A DNA stretch of 56,155 nt, from positions 3,977,568 to 4,033,722 of the forward strand of contig NZ_CM000745.1 of assembly GCF_000161455.1 (NCBI RefSeq), written 5' to 3'. The stretch comes from Bacillus pseudomycoides DSM 12442. Its GTDB lineage: Bacteria; Bacillota; Bacilli; Bacillales; Bacillaceae_G. Positions 1-7,872 of the stretch are shown here, one piece after another (the stretch's first letter is position 1; each line of letters starts with the position of its first letter). The notes under the pieces were generated by a model, which saw nothing but the letters and a program-made list of their open reading frames with translations, did not search any database and was not told where the DNA came from. A program made the position numbers and the translations under genes.

Positions 1-1113
1 ACTTCTTCCAACTTCCCGCGTTGGTTCTTCAGCTTCTTCCACTTCTTCAACTTCCCGCGTTGGTTCTTCAGCTTCTTCAACAATATTTTCTTCTAAAATA
101 GTTTTCTCCACTAGCTGTTCTTCTTCTATTTCTTTCTTATATTCATTTTCTTCCGTTGACGTTGTATCCATATTCTCTACAGTAGAATCTAGCAACTCAT
201 CTTGCAGGATTTCTTCCTTCGCTGCGTTATCATATTGTGATAACGCCACTACATCTGGTTCTTGCTCAAATACCTGTACGATTTCAACAGTATGCTCTTC
301 TTTCTTATTATCCTGTCCAACTGATTTATGTAAAAAGTTATCAGTTGCAAATGGAAGAGAGTCTGAAATGGCATCTACCTTTTCTTGCCCCTCTAACGAA
401 GTGAATGAACGCTCAGAATCGTAACCGTTTTTCTCTAGCCACTGATCAACAACTGATTTTTCCTCTTTTGGGCTTTCTTGTTGTCCAGTATGCTCCAGAT
501 TTTTCTCCTGCTTCTTAGAAGGAATAAAGGATTCGTCTGAGAAATTCGAAAGAGAGTATCCTTTTTTCTCCAACCAAGCATCGACGACAGATTTTCCTTC
601 AAAGGATATTTCAAGATCTTCCTGCCCTTTTTCTTCCGTCTTAACTTCTTGTTTCTCTCTCGAAGGACGTTTATATCCAAAGATAGGCGAAATCATTTCT
701 GTCGGGCGAAATGGTCTTCGATGGCTTTCTTGTACTGGCACAGATTTTTTTGGCAAGATAGGCTCTGGCTCAATTTCTTGTTGGGCTTGTGGCGGGGCAA
801 ATGTATGAACTGGTTCTTCTACATATCTTGGCCTGCGTCTCTCCATGTTCGTTACCCTTGGCAGAGGTTGCTGCTCAAAATGTGTTGATTCTTCCACATT
901 CTCCTCATCAAATCCATCATCAGGTATTAACGGAAATCGGCATTTCACACCTAAATTCCGACTAGCCATTTGTGCTTCTCTTGCTTCAGTGTAGTGGTTT
1001 ACACGAGGAGTTTTCGGCTTACTTTCAGTGTTCTTCGGTACTGCTTTATTTATCGCTGCTTTTTCTTCCTGATGTTCCTCTTTGTTAAACAGCTTTTTCA
1101 TCCAATCTAACAT
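1..1113 (-). CDS. sftA: SftA-type DNA translocase, N-terminal part (cut by window edge)
   Basis: The first 371 codons are present; the motor domain lies outside the window. What is visible is a long acidic, Glu/Pro/Lys-rich linker with no membrane segment, as expected for the soluble FtsK/SpoIIIE paralogue SftA (YtpT), which moves chromosome ends out of the division septum. A short module, roughly VVDxWLEKxGY, occurs twice (about residues 176 and 221). Near the window edge a 13-residue unit containing AEEPTREV is tandemly repeated (39-bp DNA repeat). The identification rests on the neighbours (ytpR, ytpQ and ytpP follow sftA in Bacillus) and the linker style, since the FtsK domain is unseen. 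Start ATG follows a modest GAAAGAGTGG site. Confidence 0.75.
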   Translation of the reverse strand, partial: MLDWMKKLFNKEEHQEEKAAINKAVPKNTESKPKTPRVNHYTEAREAQMASRNLGVKCRFPLIPDDGFDEENVEESTHFEQQPLPRVTNMERRRPRYVEEPVHTFAPPQAQQEIEPEPILPKKSVPVQESHRRPFRPTEMISPIFGYKRPSREKQEVKTEEKGQEDLEISFEGKSVVDAWLEKKGYSLSNFSDESFIPSKKQEKNLEHTGQQESPKEEKSVVDQWLEKNGYDSERSFTSLEGQEKVDAISDSLPFATDNFLHKSVGQDNKKEEHTVEIVQVFEQEPDVVALSQYDNAAKEEILQDELLDSTVENMDTTSTEENEYKKEIEEEQLVEKTILEENIVEEAEEPTREVEEVEEAEEPTREVGRS

Positions 1114-1243
1114 GTTTACCACTCTTTCTACTAAATAGTAACATCCTTTATTGTATCAGCATTCGGCAAAAAGTGCAGGTAAAATTACGCTCTTGTATTT
1201 TGTCTACCATATTCAAATTTTCAGTAAGTACAATAGATTCTCA

Positions 1244-1402
1244 ACATACAAGTCGCTGCTATGAACACAAAAGAGGGCCTCCTCTCTCCTTCTCCCTTTG
1301 TTTTAAACCCGGCACGGGGCTCAAAAAGGACCTGACCGCTTCTATACATGGCCGGTTCCCCCTCTCCCGCCCAAAAAGAAAGGTTTTCACTTGTATTTAT
1401 AC
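1244..1402 (+). repeat. Interspersed repeat family A, copy 1 (degenerate)
   Basis: About 160 bp beginning near AAGTCGCTGCTATGAA and ending near GTATTTATACAT, alignable by eye with seven other copies in the window. It fills the sftA-amidase gap (1114-1435) together with a terminator. It differs from the near-identical copies 2-4 and 8 by many substitutions and lacks the CCTAA-AGA-TTAGG hairpin. Confidence 0.7.
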
Positions 1403-1431
1403 ATAAAAAAACAGCCTCATATATAAGACTG
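1403..1431 (-). terminator. Intrinsic terminator of the amidase gene
   Basis: On the minus strand CAGTCT and AGGCTG form a 6-bp stem (one G-U pair) followed by seven T, directly after the amidase stop codon. Confidence 0.6.
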
Positions 1432-1435
1432 CCGT

Positions 1436-2410
1436 TTAAGCTTTACTCTTCCGATATTCTTCTACACTCTCGGTTACACTTTGCAGTAAAGAGTCTAAAT
1501 ATTGTGTGTCTGATAGTTTCTGATCTTCTTCAGGATTCGACATAAATCCAAGCTCAAGTAAAACGCCTGGAATTTTCGACCAATTAAATCCAGAAAGATC
1601 ATCTCGAAACTTGATTCCATTTACTTTTACCTGGCTGTTTTCTTTCATTTTCTTTACGATTATTTGAGAAACTTGTAAACTTTCTGCATAGATTCCTTTT
1701 GTATATGTATTCCCTTCCGCTGGCGTCAACACAGCAAACCCTTTTTGTGCTCGATTTTCTGAACCATCCGCATGAAGGCGTAAAAATAAATCTGCTTGAT
1801 GCTCATTCGCAAATGTCGCTCGCTCCTTATTACTTATATCAACATCATGTGTTGTTCTTGTCATAAGTACTTGCATACCTTTTGCTTCGAGCTTCTCTTT
1901 CAATATGACAGCAGCTTCTAATACAAGAACAGATTCTCTTTTTTTCGTCACAACACCTGTTGTTCCATCAGTCACTTTATACTTTTGCTCAGTTGCCCCC
2001 GGGCCAATTGGTTCTAAATTTACATTTGCTTTCTCTTGATGCCCTGGATCAATTACAACAAGAAATTTTGCTTGTTTTTGCTCAGCATTTGCTTTTACCT
2101 CAAGGGTTTTGGCCGATTCCTCAGCCTGTGGTACTTGCTCCACCTTTAGCTCTTGTTTTTCATCTTGCTCCACGGATGGTTCTTGTTCAATTTTTTTCTC
2201 TTGTTCTCCATTTTGTTTCACTGGTAATTCAGCTTCTATTTTCTTCTCTTTTTCCGCTTGCTTCTCTGGTGGCGTTTCTTTCGTTTGTTCTACAACCTTT
2301 TTATTCTCTTCTTGCACAGTAGATGGTATTTTCTTCTCTTGTTCCTTCGAGCACGCTCCCATATATATTCCAAGTAATACAACTGCACACATCATTTTTA
2401 TATATTTCAT
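1436..2410 (-). CDS. N-acetylmuramoyl-L-alanine amidase lipoprotein (Amidase_3)
   Basis: 324 aa. Residues 1-20 are a lipoprotein signal ending YMGAC, so Cys20 should be lipidated and the enzyme tethered outside the membrane. Residues 21-118 are a Lys/Glu/Gln-rich linker with loose repeats (EQEKKIEQEPSVEQ type). The catalytic domain starts at about 120: VVIDPGH (zinc His124), KRESV (Glu159), RLHADGS (His213) and LLELGFMSN (catalytic Glu286). Such enzymes cut the amide between muramic acid and the peptide stem. An ATG nine codons upstream lacks a site; the chosen ATG follows GGAGGAGG at good spacing. It separates sftA from ytpR, which I recall as adjacent in B. subtilis. Cellular role (growth, division or spore) is not evident. 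Confidence 0.88.
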   Translation of the reverse strand: MKYIKMMCAVVLLGIYMGACSKEQEKKIPSTVQEENKKVVEQTKETPPEKQAEKEKKIEAELPVKQNGEQEKKIEQEPSVEQDEKQELKVEQVPQAEESAKTLEVKANAEQKQAKFLVVIDPGHQEKANVNLEPIGPGATEQKYKVTDGTTGVVTKKRESVLVLEAAVILKEKLEAKGMQVLMTRTTHDVDISNKERATFANEHQADLFLRLHADGSENRAQKGFAVLTPAEGNTYTKGIYAESLQVSQIIVKKMKENSQVKVNGIKFRDDLSGFNWSKIPGVLLELGFMSNPEEDQKLSDTQYLDSLLQSVTESVEEYRKSKA

Positions 2411-2472
2411 AGCTTCCTCCTCCCATCTACTTTGCACATACTCTATTTATATATCCATTTTGGTTTCCAAGT

Positions 2473-2641
2473 GTATAAGTCGCTGCTATGAAAAACAAAA
2501 GGTGACCTGTACTCGTTCTCTCTTTTTGTTTTCACTTGGCATGGGGCTGAAAGAGGGACTGACCGCTTCTATGCATGGCCAGATGCTCTCTCCCACCTAA
2601 AGATTAGGTTTTATGTCGGGTTTTCAATTTGCATTTATATA
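2473..2641 (+). repeat. Interspersed repeat family A, copy 2
   Basis: Intact-looking copy of about 169 bp, from TATAAGTCGCTGCTATGAA to TTTGCATTTATATA. It contains the perfect mini-hairpin CCTAA-AGA-TTAGG near the 3' end and GCAT-GGCCAG-ATGC in the middle. It lies just downstream of the SUKH gene, in the same orientation as copy 3 on the other side of that gene. Confidence 0.8.
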
Positions 2642-2649
2642 AAAACACC

Positions 2650-3006
2650 CTAAATTTCTTTTAACTGTTTCATAATCTCATCTATACTACGTGCTATACA
2701 AACTGGTTCCCATATTTCCGATCCTTGTTCAGCTGTGTAGATCGGATGGAGTGGATTATCTATATCAACAAAGATAGGATCACCAATATCTGTATCATAT
2801 CCAATAACAATCCAACTCTCTTGCCAATCTCCCTTTTTCCCACTCATGAGTGAATTTTTGTTTTTATCATATCGATATCCAATTTGTCCCTTTTCCAATT
2901 CATTTTCATGCAATAAATATATTTCAAATGATTGTAATTCAATATCATGTTTCTTCGAAGTTTCGATAAGCCCCAGAAGCTCTTTCACTTTTGGAAATTG
3001 TCTCAT
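2650..3006 (-). CDS. SMI1/KNR4 (SUKH) family protein
   Basis: 118 aa. The C-terminal half carries the SUKH pattern: ESWIVIGYDTDIGDPIFVDI followed by YTAEQGSEIWEPVCIARSIDEI. SUKH proteins are small cytosolic proteins, many of them immunity factors against secreted or contact-dependent toxins, others of unknown role. No toxin gene is adjacent, so the function is open. The gene stands alone between two direct copies of repeat A, with a good AGGAGATAGG site before ATG. No terminator of its own is obvious; the transcript would run into repeat copy 2 read antisense. Confidence 0.75.
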   Translation of the reverse strand: MRQFPKVKELLGLIETSKKHDIELQSFEIYLLHENELEKGQIGYRYDKNKNSLMSGKKGDWQESWIVIGYDTDIGDPIFVDIDNPLHPIYTAEQGSEIWEPVCIARSIDEIMKQLKEI

Positions 3007-3049
3007 ATGTTCCTATCTCCTTCTATATAACTCCATTTTAATTTTTCAA

Positions 3050-3220
3050 CATATAAGTCGCTGCTATGAAAAAACAAAGGTGACCTTTACTCGTTCTCTC
3101 TTTTTGTTTTCACTTGACATGGGACAAGAAAAGGGGCTGCCCGCTTCTATGCATGGCTGGATGCTCTTTCCCACCCTAAAAGAAAGGTTTTATGTCGGGT
3201 TTTCAATTTGCATTTATATA
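3050..3220 (+). repeat. Interspersed repeat family A, copy 3
   Basis: About 170 bp, very close to copy 2. It sits immediately upstream of the SUKH gene's start region. Copies 2 and 3 are direct repeats bracketing that gene. Confidence 0.8.
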
Positions 3221-3301
3221 TTTTTCTAAATTTTAACTAATTTGTTTTTGAAATACAATATAGATTTTGAGAAAAGCGTTACAATATAAAGACATGTAAA
3301 T

Positions 3302-3338
3302 AAAAAAATAGCCTCATTTTATCATGAGACTATTTTTT
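3302..3338. terminator. Bidirectional hairpin between repeat copies 3 and 4
   Basis: AAAAAATAG-CTCAT / ATGAG-CTATTTTTT stem with A-run before and T-run after, so it could end transcription in either direction. It probably terminates the leftward ytpR-ytpQ message after it crosses repeat copy 4. Confidence 0.6.
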
Positions 3339-3365
3339 CTATATAATTCTATTTTAATTTTCCGG

Positions 3366-3535
3366 CATATCGTTCGCTGCTACGAAGAACAAAAGATGAT
3401 CGCTACTTGTTTTTCCCCTTTGTTTTCACTTGGCATGGGGCAGGAAAAGGATCTGACCACTTCTATGCATGGCCGGATGCTCTCTCCCACCTAAAGATTG
3501 GGTTTTATGTCGGGTTTTCAATTTGTAATTATATA
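3366..3535 (+). repeat. Interspersed repeat family A, copy 4
   Basis: About 170 bp; abuts the ytpR stop codon. The 3' mini-hairpin reads CCTAA-AGA-TTGGG, where one pair has become U-G, so pairing is kept despite the substitution relative to copies 2 and 8. Copy 6 has the same variant. Confidence 0.8.
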
Positions 3536-3539
3536 TCAA

Positions 3540-4154
3540 TTAAAATTTGAACTCTTGTCCAACCTCATAGCTGTCTTCTAATACAAGAATACCTTTTTCC
3601 TGAGGAGCATCCGGAAGCTCTAATTCACGTGCAGAACAAATCATTCCAGAAGATGGAACGCCGCGAAGCTCAGCTGGTTTAATTAACATACCACTTGGCA
3701 TTACAGCACCGATTTTTGCGACAACAACTTTTTGTCCTGCATCAACGTTTGGTGCACCACATACGATTTGTAGTGTATCTGTACCGATTTCTACTTTACA
3801 AATGTTTAGTTTATCTGCATTTGGATGCTTTTCTTTTTCAGCTACGTAGCCAACGACGAATTTCGGCGTGAGGTCTGCTTCTACTTTTTCTTCAAAGCCA
3901 TTCTTTGCTAAAATGTCATTGATTTTTTCAACAAGCTCTTTTGTTAAAGTAATGTTCCCTGTTTCCTTTACTTCTACATAAGAAGACGCATTAAAGATGT
4001 TGAATCCTCCTGTTACGTTGCTTTCACGATCATAAACGCGTGCAACATCTCCTTTGCGGTCAAATGTACGGTTTTCTAATGTGATATCTTGTAAGGCAAC
4101 GATTAATGTGTCGCCAATTCCTTCAAGGTTGTAAAAAACGTTCACTTTGTTCAT
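3540..4154 (-). CDS. ytpR: YtpR, tRNA-binding (EMAP/PheT-like) domain protein
   Basis: 204 aa. The N-terminal ~90 residues are a YtpR-specific region. Residues ~95-200 form the EMAP-type OB fold (KFVVGYVAEKEKHPNADKL, VCGAPNVDAGQKV, RGVPSSGMICSARELEL), as in the N-terminal extension of the PheRS beta chain and CsaA. It probably binds tRNA or another RNA; the cellular role is not established to my knowledge. Start ATG overlaps the ytpQ stop (ATGA), so the pair is translationally coupled. Confidence 0.9.
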   Translation of the reverse strand: MNKVNVFYNLEGIGDTLIVALQDITLENRTFDRKGDVARVYDRESNVTGGFNIFNASSYVEVKETGNITLTKELVEKINDILAKNGFEEKVEADLTPKFVVGYVAEKEKHPNADKLNICKVEIGTDTLQIVCGAPNVDAGQKVVVAKIGAVMPSGMLIKPAELRGVPSSGMICSARELELPDAPQEKGILVLEDSYEVGQEFKF

Positions 4155-4963
4155 CCTTTCTCTTTTCCATTTGTCTTCTTCCGATTCTTCGCTAAAATAA
4201 AGATTGGCTCAAAATCCCCATCTTCATATACGAATGAAAGTGATGTAATCGGAACATGACCTTCGGCAAAAAACTTCATTGTCATTTGTGCAATAATATC
4301 ATAACCGATTTCGTTCACGATATCAGCAATAATTAATACATCTTGGTGCGGAACAGCTACAACCATGTCACCTGAAATCTTTTCACGCATCGATTGTAAT
4401 AATGATTCATTCAAAATACGACTCGCATCATAGCCATCATTTGTGTTTAAGAAATAAAATGTATTCCCCGCCACTTCATCTTGTTTAAATGAATGACTTA
4501 AGGAACGTACATTAAACAATGCCATTTCACGTACTTGCTGCTCTGTAAGTCCTAGTTTTTGTAACAAACGTTCATCAATTAATCGATATGTTTTATTAGA
4601 ATCTAATGCATAATAAATGCGCGTTTCTGCTGTATGATCTGTCATTACGAAAGGATTTCCTTCTTCAGCTTGCTTTGGAAAAGAAGTGGATCGAATAACC
4701 GGTAAAATTTTTGCCGCGCCGCTTTCTTCTTTATGCATCGCAAGTAGCGCCTCTTGTACGTAATACACAACATCTTCAATCGCTGCTTCCTTCTTCACTT
4801 CCCATTTCGCTACAACTCCTGGAAGTGAAACATTAATTCCCTTTTTCGTATCTTTTTGTTCAATACGGAGCGTATCCTTCTCGCTATCATAATGAAATTC
4901 CCACTCTGGACGAGCTAATCTAGTCATTAACTCATCTTTCATCTTTTTGCTTGTCATTCTCAT
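4151..4963 (-). CDS. ytpQ: YtpQ, DUF1444 family protein
   Basis: 270 aa, cytosolic, no signal or membrane segment. It matches the DUF1444 (YtpQ) family in length and context: first gene of the ytpQ-ytpR pair, next to ytpP. Function unknown. Start ATG follows GGGAGGT at 7 nt. It is separated from ytpP by a terminator, so it probably has its own weak promoter or depends on readthrough. Confidence 0.88.
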   Translation of the reverse strand: MRMTSKKMKDELMTRLARPEWEFHYDSEKDTLRIEQKDTKKGINVSLPGVVAKWEVKKEAAIEDVVYYVQEALLAMHKEESGAAKILPVIRSTSFPKQAEEGNPFVMTDHTAETRIYYALDSNKTYRLIDERLLQKLGLTEQQVREMALFNVRSLSHSFKQDEVAGNTFYFLNTNDGYDASRILNESLLQSMREKISGDMVVAVPHQDVLIIADIVNEIGYDIIAQMTMKFFAEGHVPITSLSFVYEDGDFEPIFILAKNRKKTNGKEKG

Positions 4964-4981
4964 TTCGTTTACCTCCCTTCC

Positions 4982-5020
4982 AAAAAAATAACCTCCCCCG
5001 CGAAGGTAGAGGTTGTTTTT
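4982..5020 (-). terminator. Terminator of ytpP
   Basis: AACCTC...GAGGTT stem with a T-run on the minus strand (A-run on plus). It is placed between the ytpP stop and ytpQ start. Confidence 0.65.
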
Positions 5021-5043
5021 ACAATTTAATTGGCGAGATCGCC

Positions 5044-5358
5044 TTATTTTAACCCTTCAATAAACGCTTCGATTTGTTCTTGTGTTTTACGATCTTTGTT
5101 TACATAGCGTCCAGTTTCTTCACCTTTATTGTACGCTACAAAGCTCGGAATGCCAAATACGTCTAATTTCACGCAAAGGTCAATAAATTCGTCACGATCT
5201 ACATAGTAAAATGAGAAATCGCTATATTTTCCTTCTACTTCTGGCATAAATGGGTCAATAAAACGGCAGTCTGGGCACCATTCTGCTGAGAACATAAAAA
5301 TGACGTTCTCTTCATTTTTTAATTCTTGAAATTGTTCCATGCTTTCTAATGATTTCAT
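5044..5358 (-). CDS. ytpP: YtpP, thioredoxin-like protein
   Basis: 104 aa thioredoxin fold with active site EWCPDCRF (CPDC instead of the usual CGPC) at about residues 27-34 and the cis-proline loop GIPSF at about 77-81. No signal peptide, so cytosolic. Probably a disulfide or low-molecular-weight-thiol reductase. Start ATG has a GAGGAAATAT site. Monocistronic by its terminator. Confidence 0.9.
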   Translation of the reverse strand: MKSLESMEQFQELKNEENVIFMFSAEWCPDCRFIDPFMPEVEGKYSDFSFYYVDRDEFIDLCVKLDVFGIPSFVAYNKGEETGRYVNKDRKTQEQIEAFIEGLK

Positions 5359-5440
5359 CTATATTTCCTCCTCTAACGAAGTGTATCTTTTCATCTCTAA
5401 TCTTCTTTTATACTACCATACATCACGTATGGTGCAAGGT

Positions 5441-5950
5441 TTATGCTTGTTTTTCATCATACTTATATTGCCCAATTAACAGCTTTACAACATGTACAAA
5501 TAATTGTGTACGATCCACATAATGATCTGTAAAGATTCCGATTGCGCCTTCATGGCTACGAATGTCTTTTCGTTTTACAAATGCCTCCATTACTTCACTT
5601 AACTCTTTTCCATCTTCAAGAGGAGAAAGAAAATCATCAGGAAGCATAATCCGTGCCCCACCTGCGACAAATACTTTCCCCGCGCTTGTCGCCAAAGCAC
5701 CCCAATTGCACATAAACAAACCGTGCTCTGTTTTCATTACACCGCCTTCTAGTCCGATACCGATGTCAGCTTGTTTTTCTTCTAGTGCTCGCTTCGCTCT
5801 ATTGATTGCGCCTTGCATCGTTTCCTCATCAGAAAATGGCTGTGCTGCAACTCCTGAAGGAACAGAAACTGAAGTAATACTTACCTCTTTCCATACTTCT
5901 TGTACGGCTCCTACTTTTGTTTGATTTTTTGAGCCAACTGCTACTTTCAT
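5441..5950 (-). CDS. DUF84 family non-canonical purine NTP phosphatase (YjjX-like)
   Basis: 169 aa. It starts MKVAVGSKNQTKVGAVQEVW, the G-S-x-N-x-x-K nucleotide-binding motif of the DUF84/ITPase fold, with GIGLEGGV further in. Family members hydrolyse ITP/XTP and keep damaged purines out of nucleic acids. The longer frame with 13 extra N-terminal residues was rejected because GAGGTGA sits at the right distance before this ATG. Repeat A copy 5 begins just upstream of its ribosome-binding site and may carry or displace the promoter. Confidence 0.82.
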   Translation of the reverse strand: MKVAVGSKNQTKVGAVQEVWKEVSITSVSVPSGVAAQPFSDEETMQGAINRAKRALEEKQADIGIGLEGGVMKTEHGLFMCNWGALATSAGKVFVAGGARIMLPDDFLSPLEDGKELSEVMEAFVKRKDIRSHEGAIGIFTDHYVDRTQLFVHVVKLLIGQYKYDEKQA

Positions 5951-5962
5951 ATTGTTCACCTC

Positions 5963-6105
5963 TATATAAGTCATTGCTACAAAGAACAAAAGGTAATTGA
6001 CACTCTTGTTCTTTCTTTGTTTTTAACTCTATATGGGATAGGGAAAATTCTGAACTTTTCTATACATAAGCGGACGCTCTCTCCCATCTAAAAAGAGTGT
6101 TTTTA
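5963..6105 (+). repeat. Interspersed repeat family A, copy 5 (degenerate)
   Basis: Recognisable by ATATAAGTC-TTGCTACAAAGAAC at the left and CTCTCTCCCATCTAAAA at the right, but diverged in the middle. It lies between the DUF84 gene and the ytoP terminator. Confidence 0.6.
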
Positions 6106-6123
6106 TTTCTTTTCATATACGAA

Positions 6124-6150
6124 AAGAAAAGGCCGAATCCGGCCCTTTCT
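6124..6150 (-). terminator. Terminator of ytoP
   Basis: GGCCG-GATT-CGGCC core extended by AAAGAAA/TTTCTTT, two bases after the stop codon; U-rich on the minus strand. Confidence 0.8.
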
Positions 6151-6151
6151 T

Positions 6152-7225
6152 TTAAGCATTGTTTTTAATTGTTTCTAATGTTGTTTTATCTGTTGCTTTC
6201 ACAAGTTTTGTAATCAATTCTTTCGCTGCTGCATAATCATCAACATGTAAAATAGAAGCATGAGTATGAATGTAACGAGCGCAAACACCAATTACTGCTG
6301 ACGGAATACCAGAGTTACTCGTATGTACACGACCTGCATCTGTACCACCTTGTGAAATAAAGTACTGGTACGGAATGTTATGTGTTTCTGCTGTATCTAA
6401 AATAAATTCACGCATTCCTCTATGTGTTACCATTGTACGGTCATAAATGCGAAGAAGTGCTCCTTTTCCTAATTGACCGAACTGCGTTTTATCCCCAGAT
6501 GCATCATTTGCTGGACTCGCATCAAGCGCATAGAAAATATCTGGCTGAATCATATTAGCTGCTGTTTGTGCGCCGCGAAGACCGACTTCTTCTTGTACAG
6601 TCGCACCAGAGTATAACGTGTTTGGTAATGTTTCATCTTTTAATTCTTTTAACAATTCAATCGCAAGACCACAGCCGTAGCGGTTATCCCAAGCTTTCGC
6701 CATAATTTTCTTTTCGTTTGCCATTGGTGTAAACGGACAAATCGGAACAATTTGTTGCCCTGGTTTCACACCAATTTCAAGCGCTTGTTCATAACTATCT
6801 GCACCTATATCAATTAACATATTTTTTATATCCATTGGTTTCGCACGTTGTGCATCACTTAATAAATGAGGTGGAATCGAACCAACAACCCCAACAACTG
6901 GGCCGTTTTTCGTCATAATTTGTACACGTTGTGCTAATAGCACTTGGCTCCACCAGCCGCCTAGCGTTTGAAAACGAATCATCCCGTTTTTCGTAATTTG
7001 CGTAACCATAAAGCCAACTTCATCCATATGACCAGCTACAAGTACACGTGGGCCATTTTCATCCCCTTTTTTCAGACCGAACACGCTACCTAAACCGTCT
7101 TGGACGATTTCATCTGCATATTTACTTAACTCCTCTTTCATAAAACGGCGCACATCATGCTCAAATCCTGATGTACCTTGTAATTCTGTTAACGTGCGAA
7201 ATAATTCTAATGTCTCTTTATTCAC
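6152..7225 (-). CDS. ytoP: M42 family aminopeptidase (YtoP)
   Basis: 357 aa from the GTG at 7225. Metal-site motifs of the M42 di-zinc peptidases are all present: AGHMDEVGF (His, Asp), AWDNRYGCG (bridging Asp), VQEEVGLRG (catalytic Glu-Glu), ALDASPA (Asp) and YIHTHASIL (His). These cytosolic dodecamers trim short peptides, often removing N-terminal Glu/Asp. A TTG six codons upstream would give a longer form, but GAAGGG sits 7 nt before the GTG. Divergent from ytzB, as in B. subtilis. Confidence 0.9.
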   Translation of the reverse strand: MNKETLELFRTLTELQGTSGFEHDVRRFMKEELSKYADEIVQDGLGSVFGLKKGDENGPRVLVAGHMDEVGFMVTQITKNGMIRFQTLGGWWSQVLLAQRVQIMTKNGPVVGVVGSIPPHLLSDAQRAKPMDIKNMLIDIGADSYEQALEIGVKPGQQIVPICPFTPMANEKKIMAKAWDNRYGCGLAIELLKELKDETLPNTLYSGATVQEEVGLRGAQTAANMIQPDIFYALDASPANDASGDKTQFGQLGKGALLRIYDRTMVTHRGMREFILDTAETHNIPYQYFISQGGTDAGRVHTSNSGIPSAVIGVCARYIHTHASILHVDDYAAAKELITKLVKATDKTTLETIKNNA

Positions 7226-7367
7226 GAAGTTCCCTTCTTTCAAACCTTAGTAGAATACCTCTTTTATTGTAACGAAATTTTCGAAATGTTTCTAGTTTCT
7301 TCTTTTTTCGTTAAAATTGCATTATAATTATCATCAATACACTACTTTATAGAATTGAGGTGAATAT

Positions 7368-7679
7368 ATGCGCTGGAAAGGTTTACTAGCTGGTGTTGGT
7401 GTTGGTTTTGCAGCTGGTTATCTTGTTGCAAACAAAGTTCAAGAACAATCCCATATTTCTTCAGAGAAAGCATTAAAAATGGTGAAACAAGCATTAAGTC
7501 ATAAAGGCGAAATTACTGGCTCTTGGGTACATATGGTTCCAGAGACGTTTGAAAAATATGATGTCGCGTACGAAGTATACCGCGGCGGTCTTACAACAAT
7601 TTTAAATGATATACAAGAACGATTTGAATTTTTAGTAGATGCAAAAACAGGTACCGTTTTAGAAGTAACGGCTGCTTAA
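7368..7679 (+). CDS. ytzB: PepSY domain protein, YtzB-like
   Basis: 103 aa. Residues ~5-22 are a Gly-rich hydrophobic anchor (LLAGVGVGFAAGYLVAN). The rest matches the PepSY/YtzB pattern: helix with KALKMVKQAL, then W-V-YEVYRGG and a strand ending FLVDAKTGTVLEV. PepSY domains are thought to inhibit peptidases, and its neighbour is a peptidase, but that link is only positional. Strong GAGGTGA site before ATG. Confidence 0.85.
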   Translation: MRWKGLLAGVGVGFAAGYLVANKVQEQSHISSEKALKMVKQALSHKGEITGSWVHMVPETFEKYDVAYEVYRGGLTTILNDIQERFEFLVDAKTGTVLEVTAA

Positions 7680-7702
7680 AACAACTCAGAAAATCAAAAA
7701 GC

Positions 7703-7840
7703 ATAAAGTGAAACTTTGATCAGTGGAGGGCTTCATTCCCACATTGATTATTCACTCCCGGCCAATTAGATTGTTACGGACAATAATACTCCGCTTGCAT
7801 AACTTTGAGGTGAGGGCTACCACTCATGAGTAGTGAGATT
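7703..7840 (-). repeat. bcr1-like repeat, copy 1 (degenerate)
   Basis: Read on the minus strand it ends ...CAAAGTTTCACTTTAT and keeps the ACCTCAAAG and GCAA blocks of the better copies at 14931 and 55697, but the 5' end is eroded. Confidence 0.5.
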
Positions 7841-7872
7841 AAAGTGTGCAGATGAATTTCTGCACACTTTTT
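7841..7872. terminator. Bidirectional terminator, ytzB / thiolase
   Basis: AAAGTGTGCAG-ATGAATTT-CTGCACACTTT: an 11-bp arm pair with flanking A and T runs between two convergent genes. Confidence 0.85.

Noticed and set aside
2109..2600. 163-codon plus-strand frame across the amidase linker and repeat copy 2
   Set aside because: Ser/Cys/Phe-rich shadow of the Lys/Glu-rich linker; the amidase is clearly on the other strand.
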